Shown: positions 43,993 to 56,148 of the stretch, one piece after another | Layout of the letters: each line of letters begins with the position of its first letter | Position numbering within the stretch: position 1 is the first letter of the stretch | Source of the DNA: Triglochin maritima | Lineage: Eukaryota > Streptophyta > Magnoliopsida > Alismatales > Juncaginaceae | NCBI GenBank assembly: GCA_963682175.1 | Contig: OY821788.1 | Span: forward strand, 14,216,001-14,280,000 | DNA: 64,000 nt | Direction of reading: 5' to 3' | Notes under the pieces: model-generated | The model's input: only the letters and a program-made list of their open reading frames with translations | The model's database searches: none | What the model was told of the DNA's origin: nothing | Position numbers and translations under genes: made by a program

Positions 43993-46321
43993 TTGATTAA
44001 TCGTTTTAATTATCGTAAGTGCACGATGTCAGTGAAGATGTGACAATTATGGGTCGATCCATATGGATCATGATTGTTGGGTTCACAACTAAATACGTAA
44101 TCGAATCGACAAAAATTATGGGGAGAGATTATTACACTAAACTACGACTACCATTAACTAACAAGTATGTGAGTGTCCTGCCCGAAATATTCAAGCATAA
44201 GTGTAGAGTGTGACATATAAGTAGAAGTGATTGACTTCATATCATACATATATTTGTGTCTTATGTCCATTATCTTGAACCTAAACAATGCTACGTAATG
44301 AGTTTTATGTTTGAGTTTCAGGAATAAACAGGATTGAAGAAAAGAGGCATAAAAAGACCTAAAAGCAAGAAAAAAGACTAAGTTGCAAGACTTATGGACT
44401 AAGATGCACAAGAGAGGGACCCAAATGTAAAAACAAAGGGTCATTGCGCAAATGAAGGAACTCCACACCATCATGAGGAGTATTTTTGCAATTTGATTCG
44501 GGTTTGAGCTCCAACAACCAACTTGGGTGCATCAAACATGAAGAAAACAAGTCGAACAACCACACTCCAAAACCAGGCCGGATCCAAACAATATAGACGG
44601 CCAATTGGCAGTCCCAGACCGTTGATTGGCGATCTGTTTTGGTCCGGATCTGATAAAACTTTGTCGGGTCATGTATTAGGGTGTATTTAGTCTATTTTTG
44701 GTAACGTTTAGTCCCATACCAGGGGATTGTCCTGGATTACCTTTTCTATGGCTATAAATAGAACTTTTCCTCCTCCTTTGTATCCTACCCTTTGCTTGGT
44801 GGCATTCTCTCTACTTGGAGTAAAAGCCTTGAAGAAAAAACTCAAGGTGGAGAAGAATGACACTTACAATGTGAGTCATGTTAATAAAATAATTTTTCTT
44901 AGTTCTTTTAATATTGTCTTGTCTTTTAATTCTTGCATGCTTCTTTAGTTTAATTTACTTTCAATTAGCTTCTTTAATATTTCTTGCTTGCTTAGTTTAA
45001 TTTCCTTTCAGTAGAATGTTTCATTTTGTTAATGTAGGTTATAGTGTAATGATTAGTGAGTAGTTCCATCCCCATTTGGGGGTGGAGAAATATGTGATGT
45101 GATTATGTGATGTATTAGGTGTGTGTTATCTTAATTCTTTGAGCCTTACATGATTTCCATAACCATGTAATGGGATTTCACTTTTTTCTTTGGTATGTTA
45201 ATGCTCTTGAATGAAGTTTAGCATATGCTTAGACTAGTGGACCTATTTTATGGGGATGATGAGGTAAGGATATAGATGGAATTGATAAAGGAAACATGAC
45301 TTGTAGTTGCATGTACTTTTGTTGCCCTTACCTTGGTTGATGTCTTGTATGTTTTAATGATTGTGTAAATCTTATTTCATGTGGAGGCATAGTGAGGTGT
45401 GGTCTTTATACATGAGTTCATTTAGCTTCATTCCAATTATTGTCTTGTATGTTTTAATGATATTGTGTTATCTTATTTCATGTGGAGACAAAGTTGGATT
45501 TAGTTTTATGATTTTCATGCACTACATGTTGTGATGAGCATAATTGAACAAACACACATACACATATCTTTGTATTCACATTCTTTCTCTACCCCCTATG
45601 GGGTTTAGTTTTATTGCATATTTCCAATTCCTTTCGCATTATAGTGTAGTTTAGATCATAACTCATTTCTCTCCTTTCCTTCCCACTCGCCTTCGAACAA
45701 ACTAAAGTCGACACACCTCCATATGGATAGACCCGTATTTGACACCGCTTCAACGCAGTCGTGCACTTGCGGTTAATTAAAATGTTCAATCAAGAAGCTA
45801 GTGCAAATCCAAGTGTAGGATACACACAACTACACGGCAAACCATGAACATGTCTCACATCAAGGCTAAGTTGAATTAGATTCTAAGGCATGCAATAAGT
45901 ACCTAGTGTGGTCATTAAAGCATCAATCAATCCTGCATACAATCTAAGTCATTCATGCAAACGTGCACCAAACATGGATCCATACATATTCATGCCAAAC
46001 TCATTACATGTAACATATCAAACTTAATCTAAGCATGGGGGAAGTACCTAGTGTGCCCTTAACCCATCTACACCAACTCGATTGGAACATGATACAAGTA
46101 TGTATCTATCTTTAAACACATGAAAATGACAAATAAAAAGACGAACTATCAACACACAATCATCACCTACAAAATCGACCATCCTTAAAGGAAATCTACA
46201 TTAACAATTTCTTGTTTGATATGAGGCCGCTCCGGGGTTTACAGTTAGGTCCCTAGACTTCTAATTTATGTCCAAAACCCTTGCAAATCTATCATTTCTT
46301 ATTCCAATTTAGTACTTTTTT
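43993..46321 (-). repeat. Diverged LTR fragment, split by a solo LTR
   Basis: 43993-44227 starts TGATTAATCGTTTTAATTAT with the shared U5 block on the minus strand. It resumes after the solo LTR-A at 45798 and runs to about 46321, where text such as TTAGGTCCCTAGACTTC parallels the U3 of LTR-B. It is cut on the right by CACTA-3. Confidence 0.6.
44228..45792 (+). repeat. Solo LTR-A with perfect target duplication
   Basis: 1565-bp plus-orientation LTR flanked by AGAAG at 44223-44227 and 45793-45797. TATA box TATAAATAG at 44753-44761. The USE position reads GTCCCATACCA, a diverged form. E2F-like dyads near 44590-44632 are partly mutated. It is the same subtype as the LTR at 1271. Confidence 0.95.
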
Positions 46322-46327
46322 AATTCG

Positions 46328-47044
46328 CACTACTGGAAAAAGAGGTTTTCACGTCTATTTTTTTGACCATGTCATGTCGCTTTTACTAGTCCAATATACT
46401 GATGTGGTAATTTGGGGACGTAATAGGGAAGAAGATACCACGTCAGTTGTAAAACCGACGTGTTATGAGGACATATCATGTTGGTTATTCGAAAACCGAC
46501 ATGTTATCTTCAACATACCACGTCGATTTTCCGAAAAACCAACGTGATATCCCCTCATATCACGTTGGTTTTTTAAATAACCGACGTAGAAAGTCCTACT
46601 AGAACAAAAACAATAATATAATCCTTATGTTTTATATACATATCTTATATCAATATATATCTTATATTTCAAGCGCTATGAAGAAAAAAATAACTCATAT
46701 AAACCACCCACTACAAAAGTGAGACAAAATTCCAATCTTAAATAACTTGAATTACCACACAAATAAATAACAAACTAACACCTAGTCACGATCTGATTGC
46801 ACTGGCAACACAATGGAGTAGACACAAACAAACACCTGGTTATTTTGCAAATGATTATAATTCTATTATCAGAAAAGTACCAAGATCATAAATTTAGTTT
46901 TCTTAATTGATTATGCGAGGCCATAAATTAGTATGTTCCATACAAGCGCACAGCACACACATAACTACCTTTTACTACTATAAGAGAACTAAGATCACCA
47001 CCGATAAGATCAAAATGATAATACAACTTACAAAGAAAATTCAC
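46328..47044. mobile_element. CACTA-3 terminal fragment
   Basis: Starts CACTACTGGAAAAAGAGG. Subterminal motifs such as AACCGACGTG, ACGTCGATTTT and CACGTTGGTTTT follow in both orientations to about 46590. From 46600 to 47044 the sequence is AT-rich without an ORF I recognise. Cut at 47045 by LTR-A. TIR and subterminal motif differ from CACTA-1 and -2, so it is another family. Confidence 0.75.
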
Positions 47045-48615
47045 TGTTTAATCGTTTTAATTAACCGCAAGTGCACGGCCGCATTGAAGTGGTGGCAAAT
47101 ACGGGTCGATCCACAGGGAGGTGTGTCAACTTTAGTTTGTGCGAAGGCGAGTAGGAAAGAAAGGAGATAAAGGAGTTATGATCTACACTACACTACAATG
47201 CAAAAGTAAATGGAAAATAAGCAATAAAACTAAACCCCAAAGGGGGTAGAGAAAAAAGTGTGAATACAAAGATATGTGTATGTGTGTGTGTGTTTAATTA
47301 AGCTCATCACAATATGTAGTGCATGAAAATCATAAAACTAAATCAAACTTTGCTTCCACATGAATTAGGATAACACAATATCATTAAAACATACAAGACA
47401 ATAATTGGAATGAAGCTAAATGAACTCATGTATAAAGACTAGACCCTACTATGACTCCACATGAAATAAGATAGCACATTATCATTAAAACATCCAAGGC
47501 ATTAACCAAGGTAAAGACAACAAGAGTACATGCAACTACAAATCATGTTTCCTTCATCAATTCCATCCATATCCTCACCTTATCATTCCCCATAAAATAG
47601 GTCCACTAATCTATGCATAAGTTAAGCTTCATTCAAGAGCATTAGCATATCAAAGACAAGAGTGAAATCCCATTAGATGGTTATAGAAATCATATAAGGC
47701 TCAAGGTATTAGGATAACACACGCCTAATACACCACATGATCATATCACACATTTCTCCAGCTCCCAAATGGGAATGGAACTACTCACTACTCATTACAC
47801 TAACTACATTAACAAAATGAAACATTCTACTGAAATGAAATTAAACTAAGCAAGCAAGGAATATTAAAGAAGCTAAAATGACATAAAACGAAAGAAGCAT
47901 GCAAGCATAGGAAAAGAAATTAAACTAAGAAAGAAACAACATAACTAAAGGAAAACATCTCTTATTACTCACTCAATTAAAAGTAGCCTCTCTCCACCAG
48001 GGTTTTTGCTTCAAGGCTTTAACTCCTAGTAGAGAGGATGGCCACCAAGAGAGATATGGGGTACAAGAGAGGAGGGAGAGTCCTATTTATAGCCATAGAA
48101 AAAGATAATCTGGGATAATCCCCCGGTATGGGACTAAACAAATACCAGAAATAGACTAAACACACTCTAATACATAACCCACAGAAATATTAGCGGATTC
48201 AGAGCAACCCGGACCGCCAATTAGCGGTCCCAGACCGCCAATTGGCAGTCTACAGGGTTTGGATCCGTCTGGTTTTTGTTCTGGGCTTTTCTGGATGGAT
48301 TTGTTGGTCTTTGATGCATCTACCTTGCTTGTGGAGCTCCGACCCGAATAGAATTGCCAAAATACTCCCCATGATGGTGTGGAGTATTCTTGTTTGCTCA
48401 TTGGTCCTTCTATCTTGCATTCAGGTCCTTCGATCTTGCATCTTAGTCCTCGAGTCTCTCAACTCAGTCTTTTTTCCTTCTTTTAGGTCATTTCATGCCT
48501 CTTCTCTTCAAACCTCTTTATTTCTGAAATTCAAACATAAAGCTCGTTACGTAGCATTGTAGGTGAAAGATAATGGATATAAGATACAAATGTAAGCAGT
48601 AAATGATGTCAATCA
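47045..48615 (-). repeat. LTR-A, 3' LTR of an inverted-structure element
   Basis: 1571-bp minus-orientation LTR, with PPT and internal 3' noncoding sequence on its right. Its outer end reads TGTTTAATCG instead of TGATTGATCG. It has E2F-like dyads near 48211-48250 and the diverged USE GTCCCATACCG (minus, near 48130). Confidence 0.9.
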
Positions 48616-49752
48616 AATACCCCCACACCTAACTTTTGCTAGTCCCGAGCAAAACAAAGAAAGAGAAGCATACGAAAACAAGAAATCCTAACTCACGTTC
48701 GTAGGAATCACGGTTGCACTTAGCACGTGCAACAAGTAGTTAAACCTTCTTGTCGCCAAGGAGGAGGAGTGTTGTCTCCTGAGGGTTTTCAGCGGATATA
48801 CCCACAAAATGCATTATTCAATCTAGACACTCGACTCGTTGGACATATTTTGTCGATCATTGGATGCGGTAATCCTACGGGCCGACTCTATATAGGTAAT
48901 CAGTCCACATACCTTGCCTAATGAACTATTCGTATAAGGACTTAAGTGAAATACATGGACAACCTCAACATCCTCAAGTGATACAAAGTGTAAAGTCCAT
49001 TAAGGTTCTTATTTGCATTACCATTTTTTCTTTTTTTCTTTTCTTATTTTTTTCTTCTTTTCTTTTTATTAGTTGGAGCTTCATTCTCCCAGGTTCGAGT
49101 TTCACGCATCATTACCTATGAGGACTTACACTATCACATACACCTTTCCCTGAATCTCCACATAGGGCAATCCCTACCACCCGTGTAACAAGAGTTCGGT
49201 CGACGCATCCCAAGTCAGATGACTCGAAAGTACCAGGCACAAAGTCCTATCAGACCTACTTTCCTGAGTGACAGGAGTCGTGCAAGAAGAGAGAACACCT
49301 ACTCACTTATTTCTTATCTACACATGAACCAAAACCCCTATACGTAATGTCTCACAACAAGATTTAAAGGGTCCTTGACTACAACAAACTTCCTTAAATT
49401 AACAAACACGAATTATTGACTCACTAGGTTCAGGGTGAACTTCTTTAAATGTTTGAGCACTGAAACCCTATGATTACTCACCCCCAAGGCAAAACTGGGG
49501 TGCATCCTAACGACTAGATAAGTCCTAAAGCCACTGTACTATATATCCTAATGCATCAAGTTCAAGAAAATTTTGAGAGCTTTCTTTTTACTTTGCCTCT
49601 CAACGGTTTTGCACATGCTAAACACACACAAAACCCACAAAACATTTTCTTTCGCAAACACATGAAGATTTTGAAAGAAATGTGAAAATTTTGAAGCACT
49701 AGGCAAGCAAAAGAAGACAAGTCACCCAAGGATCATGGCAAGCAGATATATC
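48616..49752 (-). other. 3' noncoding region, minus copy
   Basis: Closely matches 2816-3965. It starts with the PPT (minus GGTGTGGGGGTATT) and ends at about 49752, where the sequence switches to plus-strand gag. No gene. Confidence 0.8.
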
Positions 49753-49754
49753 GA

Positions 49755-50800
49755 TGCTATCCGAGCCGTACCGCTCTACCCTCATGCATCGTATTGCCAG
49801 AGGCAAATGGGAACCACTTTGAGGTTAAGCCTCAGTTTATTTCCACGCTCCCTCACTTCACTGGGAAGGGTGACCCCTATATCTTTCTCAGGGAATTTGA
49901 GGAGGTCTATGCTATGTTCAAGCTGCAACAACTTAGCACAAACTCCATCCATCTTAGGCTAGTCCCTTTTGCACTAAAGGATGATGCCAAGAAGCGGTTG
50001 TACATTAACCAGGCAAATTCCTTTAGGACTTTGGATGAATTTCAATCTGCATTTCTCAGAAAGTACTTTCCAAATCATCGGACTCAAAACTTGAGGAACG
50101 AAATCAATTCGTTCTATCAACTTGAGACTGAAACCTTTCAGGCATATTTAGAGAGATTCAAGGAGCTACTATCCTCATGCCCTCACCATGGCATCGAGTT
50201 GTGGCACCTTTGTCAGATTGTCTACGAGGGTCTTCACATCTTGTCCCGAACTCTCCTTGAGTCCATGTGTCAATGAGAGTTCTTAGGAAAGGATGAAAGG
50301 GAGGCATGGGCATACCTAGAAGACTTGCTGAGAAAACCGTGCAATGGGAGAGTGTAAGGGAACCACCTTCATCATCCAGCATAGGAGCGAGGATCGCGAA
50401 TGCAAACTCGACTAGATCGGGTGCCGCATTTGCTGTCGATACCACCACGGCAACCGAGGCACGCATGGCGGCCTTAATAAGCCGTATGGATTCGATTGAG
50501 CTCCAAAACAAACAAGGTGCACCTCATGTGTCTACATCTGGTCCAGTTCCCTGTCATTCATGTGGTAGCATATGTCATGTAGGAAGAGAGTGTGCGTCCA
50601 TTCCTCCTGAGATGGAACGTGTCAACGCCATCTATGATAGAGCTAGGAATGACCCATACTCATCATCTTATAATCCCGGATGGAGGAACCACCACAATTT
50701 TTTATGGAACCAAAATAATGCCCCGGGTGGTCCTTCAAACTCCTCTCGACCACCTAACCAACCACACCAACCTCCCATGCATGCACAAAGTCTTCTTTTG
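49755..50800 (+). pseudogene. Athila-like gag fragment, plus strand
   Basis: Open from 49794 to 50276: GNHFEVKPQFISTLPHFTGK then Retrotrans_gag capsid (FQSAFLRKYFPNHRTQ, YLERFKELLSSCPHHG, TLLESMCQ). A stop at 50275 is followed by a second open stretch (50306-50809) with WESVREPPSS, a zinc knuckle CHSCGSICHVGREC in which Gly is changed to Cys before the His, and NDPYSSSYNPGW. Distinct in sequence from the A1 and Athila-3 gags. At about 50800 it passes straight into plus-strand 3' noncoding sequence, so protease and pol are deleted. Confidence 0.82.
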
Positions 50801-53464
50801 CTTGCCTAATGCTTTAAAATTTTCACATTTCTTTCAAAATCTTCGTGTGTTTGCGAAAGAAAATGTTTTGTAGGTTTTGCGTGTGTTTAACATGTGCAAA
50901 ATCGTTGAGAGGCAAAGTAAAAAGAAAGCTCCCAAAATTGTCTTGAACTTGATGCATCAGGATATCTAGTTTACTGGTTTTAGGTCTTATCGAGTCGTTA
51001 GGATGCACCCCAGTTTTCCCTCGGGGGCGTGTAATCATAGGGTTTCAGTACTCAAATATTTAAAGAAGTCCACCCTGAACCTAGTGAGTCAATAATTCGT
51101 GTGTGTTAGTATAAGGAAACTTGTCGTAGACAAGGGCCCTTAAACTCTTTTTGTGAAACTGTAAGTGTAGGGGTTTTGGTTCCCATGTAAATAAGTGAAT
51201 AAGTGGTGTTCTCTCTTCTCGCACGGCTCCTATCACTCGGGAAAGTAGGTCAGAGGGGACTTTGTGCCTGGTGCTCTCGAGTCATCTGACTTCGGATGCA
51301 CCGACCGAACTCCCGTTACACGGGTGGTAGGGATCGCCCTATGTGGAGATTTGGGGGAAGGTGTACGTGATAGTGTAAGTCCTCATAGGTAATGATGCAC
51401 GAAACCCGACCCTGGGAGAATCAAACACCAACCAATATAATGCTCCAAAGAAAAAGTAAAAAAAAAGGAAAAAAAGAAGAAGAAAAAAGAGTCAAATAAG
51501 AACCTTAATGGACTTTACACAATGTATCACTTTCAGAAGTTAAGGTTGCCCATGTCTTTCACTTAAGTCCATAATTAACCTTGACGAATGATTCATTAGG
51601 CAAGGTATGTGGAATGATTACATATATATAGTTGGCCCGTAGGATTACCGCGTCCAATGATCGACAAAAATGAGCCAAGGAGTTGTGTAGCTAAATTGAA
51701 TAATGCATCTTTGTTCGGATTTTGTGGGTGTATCCGTTGAAAACCCTCAGGAGACAACACTCCTCCTCCTTGGTAATAAGGAGGTTTAACGGCTTGTTGC
51801 ATGTGCTAAGTGATTGATCGTTTTATATTTAACCGCAAGTCCACGGCCGCGTTGAAGCGGTGGCAAATACGGGTCGTCCACTGGGAGGTGTGTCGACACT
51901 TGGTTCGTGCGAAGGCAAGGGGTAAAGAAAGGAGAAAAGGATTGGTTACACTAAACTACACTAAGATGCAAATGGAAATAGAGATAAGCAATAAACTAAG
52001 CCCCAAAGGGGGTAGAGAACTGATGTGAACATAAAGATGTGTGTGTGTGTGTGTTCAATTAAGCTCCTCACAACATGTAGTGCATGAAATCATAAAACTA
52101 CATCCAATCTTGCCTCTACATGAATTAAGATAAGACTACATCATTAAAACATACAAGACAATGATTTGAATGAGGCTACATGAACTCAAGTATAAAGACT
52201 AGACCCTACTATGCCTCCACAAGAATTAAGATGACTACATCATTAAAACATACAAGACATTAGCTAAGGAAAAGGCAACAAGAGTACATACACTACAAAT
52301 TGTGTTTCCAACATTAATCTTTATCCATATCCTAACCTTATCATTCCCCATAAAATAGGTCCACTAATCAAAGCATAAGCTAAGCTTCATTCAAGAGCAT
52401 TAGCATATCAAAGATAAGAGTGGAGACCCATTAGATGGTTATGGAAATCATATAAAGCTCAAGGGATAAAAATAACACACACTTAATACACTACATAATT
52501 ATATCACATATTTCTCCACCCCCCAAATGGGGATGGAACTACTCACTACTCATTACACTACTGATTAGACTAAGTAAAGAAAACATTTAACTAAGATACT
52601 AAAATTACTAAACAAGAAATTAAACAAAGTAAAGCAACCCACACAAAACAAACAACATAACAAAACAAGATTAAAAGAAACAAATAAACTTTTATTAACA
52701 ATGACTCACATTGAAGGTAGCATCCTTCTCCACCTTGAGTTATTGCTTCAAGGCTCACTCCTTAGTAGAGAGAATGCCACCAAACAATGGGTAATTACAA
52801 TGGAAGGTGAAGAGTTCTATTTATAAGCATGGAAAAAGCTAATCGGGGACAATCCCCCGATGTGGGACTAAACCAATACCAAAAATAGCCTAAACGAACA
52901 TTAATACAAGTCCAGGAGAAATTTCGACGGATCCTGAGCAATATGGACCGCCAATTAGTGGTCCAAGACCGCCAATTGGCGGTCCAAAATTGTCGGATCG
53001 TGTTGGAATTTGTTGTGGGCTTTGCTTTCTGGTATTGTTGGTCTTTGATGCGGTTACTCGACTTGTTGGAGCTCCGACCCGAATAGAATTGGTAAAATAC
53101 TCCCCATGATGGTGTGGAGTATTCTGTTTTGCTCTAAGGTCCTTCTGTCTTACATTCAGGTCCTTCTCCCTTGCATCTTGGTCCCTAGATCTCACCATTC
53201 AGTCCTTTTTCCCAGCTTTTGGGTCCTTTCATGGCTCTTCTCTTCAAACCTCTTTATTCCTAAAAACTAAACATAAAACTCATCACGTAGCATTGCTTAG
53301 GTGTAAGATAATGGATATAAGATACAAATATGAGCATGAAATGATGTCAATCACTAAGTGCAACCGTGATTCCTACGAAAGTGAGTTAGGATTTCTTGTT
53401 TTTCGAATGCTTTTCTCTTTCTTTGTTTTGCTCGGTACTAGCAAAAGTTAGGTGTGGGGGTATT
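50801..53464 (+). other. 3' noncoding region, plus copy, with PPT
   Basis: Inverted counterpart of 48616-49752, interrupted by a solo LTR at 51811-53353 and ending with the PPT GGTGTGGGGGTATT at 53451-53464 against the next LTR. No gene. Confidence 0.8.
51811..53353 (-). repeat. Solo LTR-A with perfect target duplication
   Basis: 1543-bp minus-orientation LTR flanked by CTAAG at 51806-51810 and 53354-53358. Joining the flanks restores the sequence GTGCTAAGTGCAACCGTG present in the related copies. It keeps the exact USE motif and TATA box and an 18-bp dyad near 52968-52985. Confidence 0.95.
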
Positions 53465-54827
53465 TGATTGACATCATTCATGCTTATATTTGTATCTTAT
53501 ATCCATTATCTTTCACCTAAACAATGCTACATGACGAGTTTTATGTTTAAATTTCAGAAATAAATAGGTTTGAAGAGAAGAGGCATAAAAGGACATAAAA
53601 GCATGAAAAAGGACTGAGTTGAGAGACTCAAGGACTAAGATGCAAGATCGAAGGACCAATGAGCAAACAAGAATACTTCGCACCATCATGGGGAGTATTT
53701 CGGTAATTTTATTTGGGTCGGAGCTCGAACAAGCAAAGTAGATGCATCAAAGACAAACAAAGCCTTCCAGAAAAGCCCACAAGAAAATCCAGAGCAATCC
53801 AAACACTGTAGACTGCTAATTGGCGTTCACTTTTGGTCCAGATCTGCTAAGATTTATGTGGAGCGTGTATTAGTGTGTATTTAGTCTATTTCTGGTATTT
53901 GTTTAGTCCCATACCGGGGGATTCTCCCGGATTACCTTTTCTATGGCTATAAATAGAACTCTTCACCTTTTATTGTATTCACCCATTGCTTGGTGGCATT
54001 CTCTCTACTTGGAGTAAGCCTTGGAGCAAAATCTCAAGGTGGAGAAGAAAGCTACCTTCAATGTGAGTCATCTAATAAAATAATTTTTTCATTGTTTTGT
54101 TCTTATGTTGTTTCTTTATGCATGCTTAGCTTAGTTTTATTTCTTTGATTCTAGTCTAAAGTAGTTAGAATGTTTCTTTTCTTGTTTAGTTTAATTGTTA
54201 GAGTAATGTGTAGTGAGTAGATCTATCCCCCTTTGGGGGTTGAGATGATGTTCATACATGCATTAAAGAATGGATATGAATGCTTTATATTTTGATTGTG
54301 TTGATAAATGTGAATGTATGCTTGCTTGTTAGAGTAGAATACTACACTTGATGGGTTTTGCCACACATCTTAGACACCTCCCATGCTTGTTTAGGTTCTG
54401 AAATAACCAGCTTGTGTATATGAATGTTAATCAACTAGGTTAGTGCATGGATTGATAGGTTTTGCCATAACCTTTAGACACTTCCTATGCATGAAAACAC
54501 TACCTACATTTGTGCCTATAGAATGCATTCTTCACCATCTTTTTACATGTGTGCACACACTCCACCCCTAGGGGTATTTCTCTTCTTGATTCCAGCTTAG
54601 TTTTTACATTCTTTTTGTTTTGATTCGAAGTAATCGTTAGTTGTTTTACTTTGCATTTTTCTTCTTAGTAGTTTAGTGTAGTGTAGATTAGCATAGACAA
54701 ACTCTTCTCCTTTTTTGTTGTCACTTGATTTCTGAAAAACCAGAGGCGACTCACCTCCCTGAGGATCGACTCATACTTGCCACTGCTTCAACGCGGTCGT
54801 GCACTTGCGGTTAATTAAAACGTATCA
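53465..54827 (+). repeat. LTR-A, 3' LTR of the plus copy
   Basis: 1363-bp plus-orientation LTR directly after a PPT, so a 3' LTR. TATA box at 53948-53956, diverged USE GTCCCATACCG near 53906. The middle is of the GCCA-module subtype (about 54354 and 54454). The right end is degenerate (CGTATCA). Confidence 0.88.
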
Positions 54828-55396
54828 AAGAGAGGTCCAAAGAGGGTACATGGCGTATAATTCCTGAGTTACATTGCCTGTATTTCAGTACAGATGACAT
54901 GGCGATGCAAAGATTTACGTCCACCCTTGTCAAAAAAGTTTCTCATAAAATGACACCAAAGCTAGGAATTACCTCAATTACTTAAAAACAAAACTTTGGA
55001 CGTCAGGTTCGAATTAGAGTAGTGACACGAAGAAAATAGGACCCAAATAAAATAATAAAGTCATAATTAATGTTTTTTGACTAAAATATAATGGTAAATG
55101 GTACAAGAAAACAGGTCGAGCATTCTCCTTCCCCCATTTTAATTAACTTTCAGTGGACGATGCACAACCAAACTAGCGATCGATGTGGTCGTTTGATATA
55201 TAGAATTTCATTTTTGTTTTGGCTAATCAGGTAGGGTTTTTTGCTACGCTGTTTATTATACTTATAAAATTACCCCTTATAGTTTAGGAGAATGCATTCA
55301 AAAACGCCTAGGTGTTCGAGGGATTAATTGTGCTAGGAGGCAAATAATTGAATTTTAGTAAGTTCTCACCCTATAAATTTTGTTTGTATGTCATTG
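54828..55396. other. Spacer without recognised repeats
   Basis: About 570 bp of AT-rich sequence between the LTR and CACTA-2 with no ORF or match to other parts of the window. It is the best candidate here for non-transposon DNA. Confidence 0.5.
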
Positions 55397-55800
55397 CACT
55401 ACTACAGAAAAGGGAATATACGTCGGATGTACGGGGCTATACACGTCGGATATAAGCACACCCCTATCCGACGTCTAGGTGTGTGTCGCCTATACATAGA
55501 CGTCGGCCATAGTATAGCCGACGTCTATACCTAATGTATATACGTCGGCTATAATTAGACGCCGACGTGTATTCTTTAATGTATAGACGTCGGTTAACTA
55601 GCATACGACGCCTATACTTTAGGGCTAGACGTCGGTTAGATAACATACGACGCCTATACATTAACGAATACACGTCGGTTAACGAACATACGACGCCTAT
55701 ACCATAGGGATAGACGTCGGATTCAATATAAAGCCGACGTCTATTCCTTTCCTCAGAGGAATAGACGTCGGCTTATAGAAACGACCGTCGTCTATTCCTA
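55397..55800. repeat. CACTA-2 terminal and subterminal repeats
   Basis: About a dozen motifs of the form AGACGTCGG or CCGACGTCTAT, in both orientations, spaced roughly 25-40 bp. They share wording with the CACTA-1 array, so one DNA-binding protein could serve both. Confidence 0.88.
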
Positions 55801-56148
55801 AACCTGGACAAAAAAATAGCATCCGACGAAATTAGTGTACATACAACTGCACCAATTTCGTTCACCTATAAATTTGTTCACAAATACTCACAATTTCATC
55901 CACATACATCCATATACATCCACAATTTCATACAAGCACAAACAAACAAGCATACATGCACAAACACAAACACAAACATACAACCATACATGCACAAACA
56001 AACAAAGCATACATAATTGACATTCAACGCACTTGCAATTAATTCATTCTAAAATTAAGGCGATTATATTAAGGCAAAAAGTGTAGGTTTGTAATACAAG
56101 TGCACTTGTTAACTAAATTACAAAAAATACAATTGGCAGGAGAACCTC

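Noticed and set aside
55835..56020. 61-aa His/Thr/Asn-rich plus ORF
   Set aside because: Low-complexity ACA/CAT-rich spacer between the CACTA-2 subterminal repeats and its gene; no domain.
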